Shown: piece by piece, positions 1 to 9,170 of the stretch
Position numbering within the stretch: the first letter of the stretch is position 1
How the letters are laid out: every line of letters begins with the position of its first letter
From: Eubacteriales Family XIII. Incertae Sedis bacterium
Lineage (GTDB): Bacteria; Bacillota; Clostridia; Peptostreptococcales; Anaerovoracaceae
DNA length: 34,489 bases
Assembly: GCA_031274195.1 (NCBI GenBank)
Contig: JAISQM010000013.1
Span: 1-34,489 of the forward strand
Reading direction: 5' to 3'
The notes under the pieces: model-generated
What the model saw: only the letters and a program-made list of their open reading frames with translations
What the model was told of the DNA's origin: nothing
Databases searched by the model: none
Program-made: the position numbers and the translations under genes

Positions 1-329
1 ATTAAATAGCAGGCATAAAAAATCAGCCCTACGCATAGTTGCCTGAGCTGACTTTCCTGTTTGTATTACCCAAAATATACTGCTTGGAATTAAATGGTGT
101 TTTCGTGCGGTAGCCGTGACAGAATTACATGGGAATTTACGGGGATTTACGGAGAATTACAGAAAAAATAAAAATGGATTACATCCATTTGCAAAGTATA
201 TGGAAACATCTTATTTCGCCAAACTGAAAATCACAGATAGCAAATTGTAGGAGGCACTCTGATATCAATAACTACGAGCTCACATGGCACGAGTATATTG
301 ATGGGACTTCCAATATATTTTATTTATGA

Positions 330-551
330 GCGTTGATAGTGATTGTGTATTATCCAGAGGTATATAAACCTGATAGATTCATAGATGGATAGTATCCGAA
401 GTTACTCGACGCTGAAATCACAAGGTTGCTTGACGGTCGGGAGGTCGACAGGGAGCGGCTGAAAGAGACGATTTACAGATACGCGGAGGAAAAATACAGA
501 AATCTGGACGCCTCGGGGATAATAACAGAAATGATCAAAGCGGAGATATGA
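330..551 (+). pseudogene. Possible decayed coding remnant with one in-frame TAG (390-392)
   Basis: Reading this frame gives ALIVIVYYPEVYKPDRFIDG*YPKLLDAEITRLLDGREVDRERLKETIYRYAEEKYRNLDASGIITEMIKAEI*. The part after the TAG has a protein-like helical, charged composition. Family not recognised. Confidence 0.3.
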
Positions 552-596
552 ACCTCATGCCAAAAAAAGGTCAGATAATCGGAAAGGAGCGGGAAA

Positions 597-689
597 ATGC
601 AAGAGATATCAACGCAGATGCAAGCAGGTTTCAAGGATGAATTGCAATGGTATAATGCAAATGCAAAAAAGCGGAGTGGAGAGGAATAG
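597..689 (+). CDS. Small ORF, 30 aa (MQEISTQMQAGFKDELQWYNANAKKRSGEE)
   Basis: ATG preceded by GGAAAGGAGCGGGAAA (good RBS); stop is 3 nt before the next ATG at 693. Confidence 0.35.
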   Translation: MQEISTQMQAGFKDELQWYNANAKKRSGEE

Positions 690-692
690 ATC

Positions 693-1802
693 ATGAAAAT
701 AGTGAATGTGGATGCCGTAAAAACGAATTCCGGGATGACTGTCATCGCAATGGTGATGGTTGCCGTCATGCTGTTTCTGGCCGGATGCTCTGGTTCGGAG
801 CCATCTGAATCGTCCAATCCGCCTACGTCACCTGAAACACAGATATCACCCGATCCTACTACGACATCAGAACCATCGATATCACCCGAGCCGGCTACGA
901 CATCGGAACCATCAATATCTCCCGAACCGACTATGCCACCTGAACCCCCGGCATCGCCGACTCCGCCTTCGCCATCTGCTACAGGGGAGGTCATGGTGAA
1001 AGTGTTTGCCGTGAAAGAGGCATTGTCTGTATTCATCGACACAGGGGAAACGGAGGTCTTGATCGACGGCGGCAACAGCGGTTCAGGAAAGGAAATATCA
1101 AAGGCGATAAACACATACGTCAATGGATCTATCGAATATGTAATTGCCACACATTCACATGCAGATCATGTCGGAGGCTTGGATCGCATTTACGAGGATT
1201 ACGCGGTGAGCCATACGATATATGGAGATACGGGGGACAGCAAGCAGTTTAAGGAATTTTTCGACGCGGCGCGCGGCGAACCGAATTCGGAAATGAAAGA
1301 GGACGTGGACGAAGTGATTCCGCTTGGAGCGGGCATTTCACTCTCCATCCTCGACATATTAGACGGTAGCAAAAATACCAACAACAATTCCGTTATCTCG
1401 GTGCTCAATTGCAATGGAAAGAAAATGCTCGTTACGGGCGACGCCGAGGATCACGAGTCGCAGGATGTAAGAGACCGATTGATCTCGAAATTGGCGAGTG
1501 CCGGTCTGCGGCCGATAGATGTGTACATCGTCGGCCACCACGGATCCGAAACATCGAGCAGCGATGCTTTGCTTGATGTGATTACGCCGACATATGGAAT
1601 CATAAGCAGCTACGGCCCCACGCATAAATCCTATAAAAATCCGGATAGAGATGTCATGGAAAGGTTGATCAGACACAACGTAAAAGTCTATGGTACCTAT
1701 CGGTCGGGCGATGTAACGATCATGTTCAAAGGGAATGAGATCGCGCGGTCCGCGCCCGACAGTGAATTGTTGACCGTGGAGAATTATGGCGCGGCCGCTT
1801 GA
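693..1802 (+). CDS. Lipoprotein with ComEC/Rec2-like metallo-beta-lactamase-fold domain
   Basis: Signal peptide with lipobox (LFLAGCSG), Pro/Ser/Thr/Glu-rich linker, MBL motifs HSHADHVGG, TGDAE and GHHGSETSSSDALL; RBS GGAGAGGA before ATG 693. Confidence 0.88.
   Translation: MKIVNVDAVKTNSGMTVIAMVMVAVMLFLAGCSGSEPSESSNPPTSPETQISPDPTTTSEPSISPEPATTSEPSISPEPTMPPEPPASPTPPSPSATGEVMVKVFAVKEALSVFIDTGETEVLIDGGNSGSGKEISKAINTYVNGSIEYVIATHSHADHVGGLDRIYEDYAVSHTIYGDTGDSKQFKEFFDAARGEPNSEMKEDVDEVIPLGAGISLSILDILDGSKNTNNNSVISVLNCNGKKMLVTGDAEDHESQDVRDRLISKLASAGLRPIDVYIVGHHGSETSSSDALLDVITPTYGIISSYGPTHKSYKNPDRDVMERLIRHNVKVYGTYRSGDVTIMFKGNEIARSAPDSELLTVENYGAAA
858..929 (+). repeat. Two tandem 36-bp units encoding (T/A)TTSEPSISPEP
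   Basis: 858-893 and 894-929 are near-identical direct repeats in the linker of the MBL lipoprotein. Confidence 0.9.
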
Positions 1803-3273
1803 AATTGAAGGATGGAATCCAAATGATACCATTCATACGATTTGCGCTTATGCCAATGATTTTAACAATACAAACGGCGGTTATGTCGTGATTGGTGTTG
1901 AAGAGAAGCGTGGCCGACCGGTGCTTCCACCGTGCGGTGTCGATGTTAATGTTATTGATAAGATACAGCAGGAGATATTTCAGTATTGCAATGAAATTGA
2001 GCCGCGATATATTCCTCGCATCGAGATTGAGGAAAGGGATGGGAATTATATTATTTATCTATGGTGTCCGGCTGGGGACAGTGGTCCATATACTGCGCCT
2101 AATGACGTTTTGTCAAAAGATAAAGAGAATAAGTTCGGAGATTACTGGATAAAACCCGCTTCTGTAAAAACAAAAGCAAAAGGTGATGAAATAGCCGAGT
2201 TGTATGACAAATTTAATTCTGTCCCATTTGATGATCGTATTAACAGGAAAGCTACTGTCGATGATATATCGTATGGTTACCTTGAAGAGTTTATAAGCCA
2301 AAGCGATAGTGCACTTCTTGAAGTCAAGAAAAATATGCAGAAGGAGGATTTGCTGCTTTCTTTGGAGGTGGCCGATGAAACTGATGCCGGTATAGATATC
2401 CGAAACATCGGAATTTTAATGTTTTGCGATCGCCCGGATAAATTTATTCCTGGTGCTCAGATTGAGATTGTTCATTTTCGCACAGTTGACCGGGAGGCCG
2501 GAGATTTTACCGAAATGACATATCAGGGACCAATACAGGAACAGATTCGTAGGGCATTAGGTGATATTACTGTAATAGCTGTGATGGAAAAAGTCGTAAA
2601 ACATGATGATCGTCCTGAAGCCAGTCGTTTTTTTACTTACCCTTTGGCGGCAATTGAGGAAGCATTGGTAAATTCCGTATTTCATAAATCATATAAAATC
2701 CCTGAACCTGTCGAGGTTCGTATCTATACTGACGAGATTAAGATTTTGAATTATCCCGGTCCTGATAAAGATATCGATATGGAGAAACTGTCTAAGGGGT
2801 TGGTAATTCCGCGTCGCTATCGAAATCGGCGCATAGGTGAATTCCTGAAAGAAATTGATCTCTCAGAAAAAAGAGCGACCGGTATCACAAAAATATTAAG
2901 TGCGCTTGAGGCGAACGGTTCACCTTCGCCGGAATTTGAAACAAATGATGATCGGAGCTATATGATTACTACGTTCAAAGTGCATACGGGTTTTAATCAG
3001 AATGAACTTCCGGGCATTTCCATGTATGCTGATAATAAGTCAGAGGGTAAAGCGGTAAATAGCGGTAAGATAGCGGTAAATAGCGGTAACGAAAAATATG
3101 ATAAAATCCTACAATATATTCGAGAAAAGGGCTCGATTAGTAATGCCGAAGGCAGAGAGTTACTGGAGTTGGCTGAATCAACGACAAGAAAACTACTGTC
3201 TGCAATGGTCGCAGAGGGTTACATTGAGTCAACAGGGAATTATCGTGACCGGAGATATCTTATTGTTGAATGA
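1786..3273 (+). CDS. AlbA_2 (Schlafen-type) / HATPase_c_4 ATP-binding protein, COG2865 RecG-like family
   Basis: GWNPNDTIHTICAYANDFNNTNGGYVVIGVEEKRGRPVLPP (AlbA_2 core), PLAAIEEALVNSVFHKSY (HATPase-like N box), C-terminal winged-helix-like region. N-terminus appears short. Confidence 0.8.
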   Translation: MARPLEIEGWNPNDTIHTICAYANDFNNTNGGYVVIGVEEKRGRPVLPPCGVDVNVIDKIQQEIFQYCNEIEPRYIPRIEIEERDGNYIIYLWCPAGDSGPYTAPNDVLSKDKENKFGDYWIKPASVKTKAKGDEIAELYDKFNSVPFDDRINRKATVDDISYGYLEEFISQSDSALLEVKKNMQKEDLLLSLEVADETDAGIDIRNIGILMFCDRPDKFIPGAQIEIVHFRTVDREAGDFTEMTYQGPIQEQIRRALGDITVIAVMEKVVKHDDRPEASRFFTYPLAAIEEALVNSVFHKSYKIPEPVEVRIYTDEIKILNYPGPDKDIDMEKLSKGLVIPRRYRNRRIGEFLKEIDLSEKRATGITKILSALEANGSPSPEFETNDDRSYMITTFKVHTGFNQNELPGISMYADNKSEGKAVNSGKIAVNSGNEKYDKILQYIREKGSISNAEGRELLELAESTTRKLLSAMVAEGYIESTGNYRDRRYLIVE

Positions 3274-3370
3274 AGGCAAGTAATCTTGACGATTTTCCTG
3301 AAAGCGTTGGAATTTAACCGTTTTGCCTATGATATCTTTTTTGACAACAAGTTACATACGGTGTGTCAAA

Positions 3371-4054
3371 TCATACGTCCCTTTGACACGTCGGTTTGTG
3401 CACGCGCCTGTCCAAGAAATACAGTCCGTGGCTAAGCAACAGGAAAACGATGAGGAGCGCGCCGATGTAGAGAATTGATTGGACACCGATTCTGTCGAAA
3501 TCGAAGAAGAAGTAGGGGAAGCGCACGGGAGCGCCGTCCTCCGCGGACTGCCTGTAGACATAGCCTAAGAGTCCGGCGGCCGACGAGAAAGCCATGTAGA
3601 GCAGCGGGTAGATCACCACGAGATAGACATCGCGATATTTCAGATGGCGCGCGTCCGTGAACAGAATGTAGTCTATCAGGCACAGGAGCGGCGCGATGAG
3701 GTGCACGGAGAGATTGCCGAAGCTCCACAGCGGGAAGTCGTCGGTCATAAACGGCACGAGCAAGGTCCAAAATACGACCAACGTCAATAGCAGATCGACT
3801 GCGCAAACCATCTCAAACCGCGCAAAATATCCGGTCTTGCCGATTTTTCCATCCTGCAATAGCCCTTTTGCCGTGCGGCAGATGAGCACCGCGAACAAAA
3901 TCAGCGCCAACAGATTGCTCTGAGTCGTGTAGTACATGAAAGCGGCAAAGGACATACCGCCGTGAAAGATATTCAATTCGATCGCCAATCCGAGAAAGAT
4001 CAGGACGAAGCATCCAATTCTGAATCCGAGCGCAACGACTCTGTTATGTATCAT
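3371..4054 (-). CDS. Pr6Pr-like integral membrane protein
   Basis: Six hydrophobic segments and FMYYTTQSNLLALI motif; ATG at 4054 has RBS GGAAAGGAG, so the longer ORF start (4117) is less likely. Confidence 0.72.
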   Translation of the reverse strand: MIHNRVVALGFRIGCFVLIFLGLAIELNIFHGGMSFAAFMYYTTQSNLLALILFAVLICRTAKGLLQDGKIGKTGYFARFEMVCAVDLLLTLVVFWTLLVPFMTDDFPLWSFGNLSVHLIAPLLCLIDYILFTDARHLKYRDVYLVVIYPLLYMAFSSAAGLLGYVYRQSAEDGAPVRFPYFFFDFDRIGVQSILYIGALLIVFLLLSHGLYFLDRRVHKPTCQRDV

Positions 4055-4246
4055 ATTTTGCTCCTTTCCGCCGCACATTTCCATACCTATGAACAATTCC
4101 CGATTTAAGAATAACATGATAGAAGTTGATTGTAAATATTTTTATTGTGTTACCGACCGAGCAATTAAGGTGGACAGTCCCGCTATACGTTCCCCTGTCA
4201 CATATCTCTTGAGTTTTCGCAAAATCGACGGTGTGGAATTACTTGC

Positions 4247-4277
4247 AAAAGTTCCCGCAAGATATGCGGGAACTTTT
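4247..4277. terminator. Perfect 13-bp stem / 5-nt loop hairpin, probably bidirectional terminator
   Basis: AAAAGTTCCCGCA-AGATA-TGCGGGAACTTTT; A tract upstream and T tract downstream. Confidence 0.88.
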
Positions 4278-4325
4278 TAGAAGCGTCATTATACAATCAT
4301 TTGATGAAAAAGACGCTGTGGGAAA

Positions 4326-4763
4326 TTATTCAATTACGAGCGAATACAATTCGCTTCCGTCGCTATTAAGATACACGTATTTCACCTGAGGATTTTTAAT
4401 GCCGGATTTTTTCATTTCAGGAATTATGGCAGATTCGGCCGTTTGCTTCAAAGTGCTTTCTTGTTTCTCAAGAGCAGATGCTTGAGCCTTATCAACGTCG
4501 ATTTTGAATTTGTAAGTATAGACCAACGTCGTACCTTCACCTGAAACGGTTAATTCCATCGTATCGCCCAACGCTTCTTTCATTGAGTTCAACGCATCTT
4601 TTGACGCATCAATATATTCCTCCAGTTTTGGATCAATGCTTCCGCTGCCGGCGGCCTTATCGCTATCGGCAGCCTTACTGTCGCCGGACGCCTTACCGCA
4701 TCCTGATAAAGCCACAACCGACACCATAAGCAGTACGAGTAATATTGAAAAAGTTTTTTTCAT
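4326..4763 (-). CDS. DUF4854-like lipoprotein
   Basis: MKKTFSILLVLLMVSVVALSGCGK lipobox; IDPKLEEYIDASKDALNSMKEALGDTMELTVSGEGTTLVYTYKFK resembles DUF4854 lipoproteins. Confidence 0.7.
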   Translation of the reverse strand: MKKTFSILLVLLMVSVVALSGCGKASGDSKAADSDKAAGSGSIDPKLEEYIDASKDALNSMKEALGDTMELTVSGEGTTLVYTYKFKIDVDKAQASALEKQESTLKQTAESAIIPEMKKSGIKNPQVKYVYLNSDGSELYSLVIE

Positions 4764-5087
4764 TTTTAAACCTCCTGTTTTTATTTCTTGCACTTCGATA
4801 AACCGAAGCCCGAGTGTGTTACATTTTTGATTTGTGTAACGTATTATTAAAAAGGATATCAGTAGGGAAATAGCTGGAAATCAATTCTTTCACGAAAGTG
4901 AGATCTGTTTTATTCAAGCTGTTGCTCTTTTAGATAATGCTTTTTATATTAATATTATACATGATTTAATCGGTATTGGCAAGAGATTTCCATTTATGTA
5001 CTGTGGTTGACAGTTGCCCGCGTAAAAACGCAGATTGAAGTGAAAGCTGTCCCCGCTTGAAGATATCCTATCCCGCCCGCTATGATA

Positions 5088-6791
5088 TCATCCTCCGAAG
5101 ATGTTTCCGAAGATGCCGCGAATCCACTCGGAGTAGGCGGTCAGATTGAGGATTCCAAGATTGCCAAGGGTGCCGAGCGCGATGGAACCGGCGAGCAGGA
5201 TGGCTACGAGCAACGCAATGCGTTTGTCGCCGCCGACGGTCGCCATTGTTGACGAAACGCTATCGTCGCTATCCTCTCCGACGATTATCGGTCTGGGCGA
5301 GCCGAATCCCTTCCGCTTGCGTTTTGGGACATCGTCCTTTTTCTTCTTCTCGGCCTTTGTCTGCTTGGACTGTTTAACCCGAGATTTGGACGCTTTCGTG
5401 GTGGACGGCTTTGCGGACGCGTCCTCCACCGGCCCGAACATCTGATGAATCCGCTCCTCGAAGGATGCGTCGTCCTCGTTCGTTCCTTTTGTAATCGCAG
5501 GCCCGAATATCTTAGTGATACGTGCTTCGAGCGCCGTATCGGCGCTTTCACGCGTAGGTGTGGGCGCAGGTGCGGGTGCGGGCGTTTCTATCTTCTTCGC
5601 AACGGGTTCCGCGGGTTTCTTCTCGGGAGCTTCTACGGGAACTGAGGTGGGCTTGAACACGCGACTGAGACGCTCCTCAATCTCGATATCGGCGCTTTTG
5701 CCCTCTGTGTGCGTGGGGATGCGCTCGAATTTTTCTTCAAACGCCTGCGCGTTCGACTGTCTCGCCGTGACTTCCTTCTCGATGGGCTTGAATTTATCGG
5801 TGATCTCCTTCACCTGCGGTCGATTTGTGTCGAACGCGATGCTTCCGCCCTTAGCGCGTCGGCCGAATGTCTGCGCTGTTTCCTGCAAGAAATCCTCATC
5901 GGCGGATTTGAGCTGCACATTAGGCGCGGACTCTGCTTCGGTCGTGGATTCTTTCGGAGCAGCGAGCTTCGGTGTAACGGCAGGCTCTTTCGCGGAAACA
6001 GGCTCCGTTACAGCGGCAGGCTTCGGCGTAACAACAGATTCCTTTGCGGTAGCGGGTGTTGCCGTCTCGAACGGAGCGGCGACGGATGCCAATGCGTCGA
6101 ATGGCGTCGCGAAAGGTGCTGCGTTCGTTGATTTCGCCGCAGGCGCTTCCGTGCGCGGAGCCGGAGCGGGCAGCGGTTCGGCGGCCGCCTCGGGTGTCGC
6201 GATGGGCGCGGTCGGTTCTGTCGTGGGAACGGGCGCGGTCGCTTCAGGCGCAGGAATGGTAAAGGGCTGCGCAAAGCCATCCGCTCCTGCCGCCTGCCCA
6301 AATATGGAATCCATGCTGAAAGGGGTGGCTGTGGGTGCTTCCGTGCGCGGAGTCGGAGCGGGCAGCGGTTCGGCGGCTGTTTCGACTGTCTCGGCGGAAT
6401 TGATTTGCTCCGCTGCGGGGAGGGCAAAGGGATGTACAAAGGCGGGCGATCCTGCCACCTGTTTGAATATAGAGTCGATGCCGAATGATGCGGGAGGTGC
6501 CTGAGGCTTTTTGGATTCAGATGTTTCGAGCGGTACGTCGGCTCCGGAACCAAGCGGGATGTTCTGTTCGCGCAGTAGCGCGGAGAGTTTTTTCTCCACG
6601 ATGGAATTTACATATTCTTCGATATCGCTCAGCTTGATTTTGCCATCGGCATCCACGTAGGATTTCTCGTCCTCATCTGTTGCGCGATTTTCCGCATCCG
6701 GGCTGACATCGGCGGCAAATATAGCCTCCCTGTATTGGCGTTTTATTTTTTCAAAATCGTTATCACTCATCATCCTCACCTCTGTTTCCAT
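5088..6791 (-). CDS. Large Ala/Pro-rich repeat protein with conserved-looking N-terminus and C-terminal TM helix; function unknown
   Basis: Long ORF with initiation region MMSDNDFEKIKRQYREAIF; repeats FS(I/M)DSIFxQxAG...PF and (L/F)EeRIxxxFGP; C-terminal hydrophobic IALLVAILLAGSIALGTLGNLGI. Confidence 0.7.
   Translation of the reverse strand: METEVRMMSDNDFEKIKRQYREAIFAADVSPDAENRATDEDEKSYVDADGKIKLSDIEEYVNSIVEKKLSALLREQNIPLGSGADVPLETSESKKPQAPPASFGIDSIFKQVAGSPAFVHPFALPAAEQINSAETVETAAEPLPAPTPRTEAPTATPFSMDSIFGQAAGADGFAQPFTIPAPEATAPVPTTEPTAPIATPEAAAEPLPAPAPRTEAPAAKSTNAAPFATPFDALASVAAPFETATPATAKESVVTPKPAAVTEPVSAKEPAVTPKLAAPKESTTEAESAPNVQLKSADEDFLQETAQTFGRRAKGGSIAFDTNRPQVKEITDKFKPIEKEVTARQSNAQAFEEKFERIPTHTEGKSADIEIEERLSRVFKPTSVPVEAPEKKPAEPVAKKIETPAPAPAPTPTRESADTALEARITKIFGPAITKGTNEDDASFEERIHQMFGPVEDASAKPSTTKASKSRVKQSKQTKAEKKKKDDVPKRKRKGFGSPRPIIVGEDSDDSVSSTMATVGGDKRIALLVAILLAGSIALGTLGNLGILNLTAYSEWIRGIFGNIFGG
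6145..6377 (-). repeat. 41-bp direct repeat at 192-bp spacing inside the Ala/Pro-rich protein gene
   Basis: 6145-6185 GCTTCCGTGCGCGGAGCCGGAGCGGGCAGCGGTTCGGCGGC and 6337-6377 with one mismatch; 192 bp = 64 codons. Confidence 0.85.
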
Positions 6792-6869
6792 TAAATGATA
6801 TCAACCAACAAACGGAATGTCAAACATTGCGTCCCACTGATTGTATGAAGTTTGGCCTCGGATTTCGCG

Positions 6870-8108
6870 TCATAACGCGTGCACGAACAGTCCGCTGAGC
6901 AGTTTCGGCTCGAACCATGTGCTCTTGGGCGGCATGACTTGACCCGCGTCCGCGATGTCCATCAGTTCGTCCACCGATGTCGGGTGCAGGGAAAAAGCGA
7001 CGGCCATATCCGCATGTACGCGTTTTTCCAATTCCTCTACGCCCCGAATGCCGCCGATGAAATCGATTCGCGCGTTCGTCCGAGGATCTTCAACGCCGAG
7101 GATGGGGGATAGCAGATTGTCCTGAAGAATGGAGACATCCAGCCGCGCTACGGGGTCTGTGTCTTTCCATGTTAGCGGACGGGCGGTGAGCCTGTACCAA
7201 CGGTTTTTGAGATACATGCCGAACACGTGGGGATGTTCGGGACGAACGGGGCTGTCCGCCGTTGTGATGTCAAAGCGCTCGCCCACACGGGCGAGAAATG
7301 CGTCGCCGTCCAGACCGTTCAGGTCACGAACGACACGGTTGTAGTCTAATATGCGCAGTTCGTCGGATGAGAACAGGACGGCGAGGAAGTAGTTGAATTC
7401 CTCATCGCCCGTATAGCCGGGATTTGCTTCACGTCTCATCCGCGCGACGCGAATCGCTGAAGCGCAACGGTGATGTCCGTCCGCGATGTAGAGGGCGTCC
7501 ATACCGGCGAGAATTTGCGCGAGATTTGCGATCACGCGGGCATCGTCCACGATCCACGCTTCGTTTCTCACGCCTTCGACGCTCATAAAATCATAGAGCG
7601 GCGCGTGTTTCGCCGTCCAATCGCTCTTGATCTGTTCCAAGGCCGCGTCGGGTCGGTGTGTCAGAAAGATGGGGCCGGTGTTTGCGTTCAGCGCGTCGAC
7701 GTGACGTATGCGGTCGGCTTCTTTGTCCGCGCGTGTCAGTTCATGTTTTTTAATGCGGCCTTCTATATAGTCGTCCGCGGACGGACAACCCACGATACCC
7801 GTCTGCGCCCGGCCGTCCATCGTGAGCCTATAAATGTAGAAATGAGATTCCTCGTCCTGCTTCAATATACCGTTGGATTGCAGATTGGCGTAGTTTTCGC
7901 GAGCCTTTTCGTAGACCGTCGCGTCGTATGGATCGGTGCCGGGCGGCAGGTCTATTTCTGCCTTATCGACATGGAGAAAGCTGTGGGGATTGTCCGCTGC
8001 CATCGCCCGCGCTTCGTCGCTGTTCATCACGTCGTAGGGGAGGGCGGCTACCCGCGCCGCGTATTCTTTCGTCGGACGTATCGCCCGAAATGGTCTTACT
8101 GTAAGCAT
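6870..8108 (-). CDS. DUF1015 family protein
   Basis: MLTVRPFRAIRPTKEYAARVAALPYDVMNSDEARAMAADNPHSFLHVDKAEIDLP, YIADGHHRCASA; ATG overlaps the xdhC-like stop (ATGA). Confidence 0.88.
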   Translation of the reverse strand: MLTVRPFRAIRPTKEYAARVAALPYDVMNSDEARAMAADNPHSFLHVDKAEIDLPPGTDPYDATVYEKARENYANLQSNGILKQDEESHFYIYRLTMDGRAQTGIVGCPSADDYIEGRIKKHELTRADKEADRIRHVDALNANTGPIFLTHRPDAALEQIKSDWTAKHAPLYDFMSVEGVRNEAWIVDDARVIANLAQILAGMDALYIADGHHRCASAIRVARMRREANPGYTGDEEFNYFLAVLFSSDELRILDYNRVVRDLNGLDGDAFLARVGERFDITTADSPVRPEHPHVFGMYLKNRWYRLTARPLTWKDTDPVARLDVSILQDNLLSPILGVEDPRTNARIDFIGGIRGVEELEKRVHADMAVAFSLHPTSVDELMDIADAGQVMPPKSTWFEPKLLSGLFVHAL

Positions 8109-9139
8109 CAGAATTTCCTTTCTGTGTGTTCGATTACGACGCGCATCGTTCCGCCGCAAACCATGCCGTCCTCTTCGGCTGTGTCGGTCATATCCACGGT
8201 CACGATCTCGTATCCGCCTTCGCGGATGATGGTTCGCGCCCGTTCCATCACGCCGGATTCGGCGCAGCCGCCGCCGATCGTGTTGACCGTCCGGCCCTCG
8301 TAGGTCATCGCCATCTTCGCGCCCGTCTCTCGGGGCACGGAACCGTGCGTGGAGAGTATCGTGATGAGAGCATCCGCTTCGTCGCCGTGCGCTGCCAACC
8401 ACTCGATGATCTCGATATCGGCGGTTCGGCTTTCCGTCGCGCCGTGTTCCATGCGCTTCACCTGTATGATTTCGCTCAGGATGGATACGGAGATCTCCGC
8501 CGGCGTTACGGCGCCGATGCGCAGGCCGATTGGCGTATGCACGCGGTCGAGATCCTCCTTCGCGTAACCCCGTTCCTCCAATTGTTTCAGCACGATGGCG
8601 ACGCGCCGCTTTGATCCGATCATGCCTGTATAGACCGGGGAGACGCCGCGCAATACATCTTCAAGGCACTCGGTGTCGTGCTTGTGGCCGCGTGTCACGA
8701 TGACCACATAGTCCGTTTCGCGCACGCGGAGTCTGTCTGATACGCGGCTGAAATCATCGCAGATCACCTCGTCGGCCTCCGGGAAGCGCCCCGGATTTGC
8801 GTACATGGGTCGGTCGTCAAAGACGACGACATCGAAGTCGGTCAGCTTTGCCATCTTTGTCAAAGCCAAGGCGATATGTCCGCCTCCGAGGATGATTACG
8901 CGCGGTTTTGGCAGATAGCGCTCGACGACGATAAGCCCGGTTTCGTCCTCGATATGGCAGACGGGGCCGTCCGTGACCGCGACCGGATTCTCCGTGATCG
9001 CGCGCAACTTCGCCCACGCCTCGGAATTTCCCTCGCTGTATACGGTCTTTGTGATGCCGTCCGCGCCGTATCGCGTGAGCATGGCCGCTCGATGTCCGTC
9101 TTTCAATGCCTGAAGCAGGCTCGCGTAGGTTTCTTTCAT
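8108..9139 (-). CDS. XdhC/CoxI family protein
   Basis: VIILGGGHIALALTKMAKLTDFDVVVFDDRP, YTGMIGSKRRVAIVLKQL, VHTPIGLRIGAVTPAEISVSILSEI. ORF track starts at GTG 9151; ATG 9139 fits the AGGAG RBS better. Confidence 0.87.
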   Translation of the reverse strand: MKETYASLLQALKDGHRAAMLTRYGADGITKTVYSEGNSEAWAKLRAITENPVAVTDGPVCHIEDETGLIVVERYLPKPRVIILGGGHIALALTKMAKLTDFDVVVFDDRPMYANPGRFPEADEVICDDFSRVSDRLRVRETDYVVIVTRGHKHDTECLEDVLRGVSPVYTGMIGSKRRVAIVLKQLEERGYAKEDLDRVHTPIGLRIGAVTPAEISVSILSEIIQVKRMEHGATESRTADIEIIEWLAAHGDEADALITILSTHGSVPRETGAKMAMTYEGRTVNTIGGGCAESGVMERARTIIREGGYEIVTVDMTDTAEEDGMVCGGTMRVVIEHTERKF

Positions 9140-9170
9140 TGAAATATTCACTCCTGATCGGAATCATACG

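Noticed and set aside
122-161. GGAATTTACGGGGATTTACGGAGAATTACAG iterated motif, considered as CRISPR or iteron
   Set aside because: Units too short and degenerate, no spacers; no CRISPR array seen anywhere in the window.
1791-6188. NotI sites GCGGCCGC at 1791 and 6181 as possible cloning junctions
   Set aside because: Both lie within continuous coding sequence and are unsurprising at this GC content.
5515-6504. 329-aa plus-strand ORF opposite the Ala/Pro-rich protein
   Set aside because: Low-complexity Ala/Gly/Ser composition is the mirror of the GC-rich repeat gene on the minus strand; no start context or domain.
7470-8303. 277-aa plus-strand ORF opposite DUF1015/xdhC
   Set aside because: Antisense to two convincing genes; no RBS or family features.
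8109-8402. Upstream extension of the DUF1015 ORF (Arg/Asp-rich)
   Set aside because: Overlaps xdhC in another frame; true start MLTVRPFRAI at 8108 coincides with the xdhC stop.
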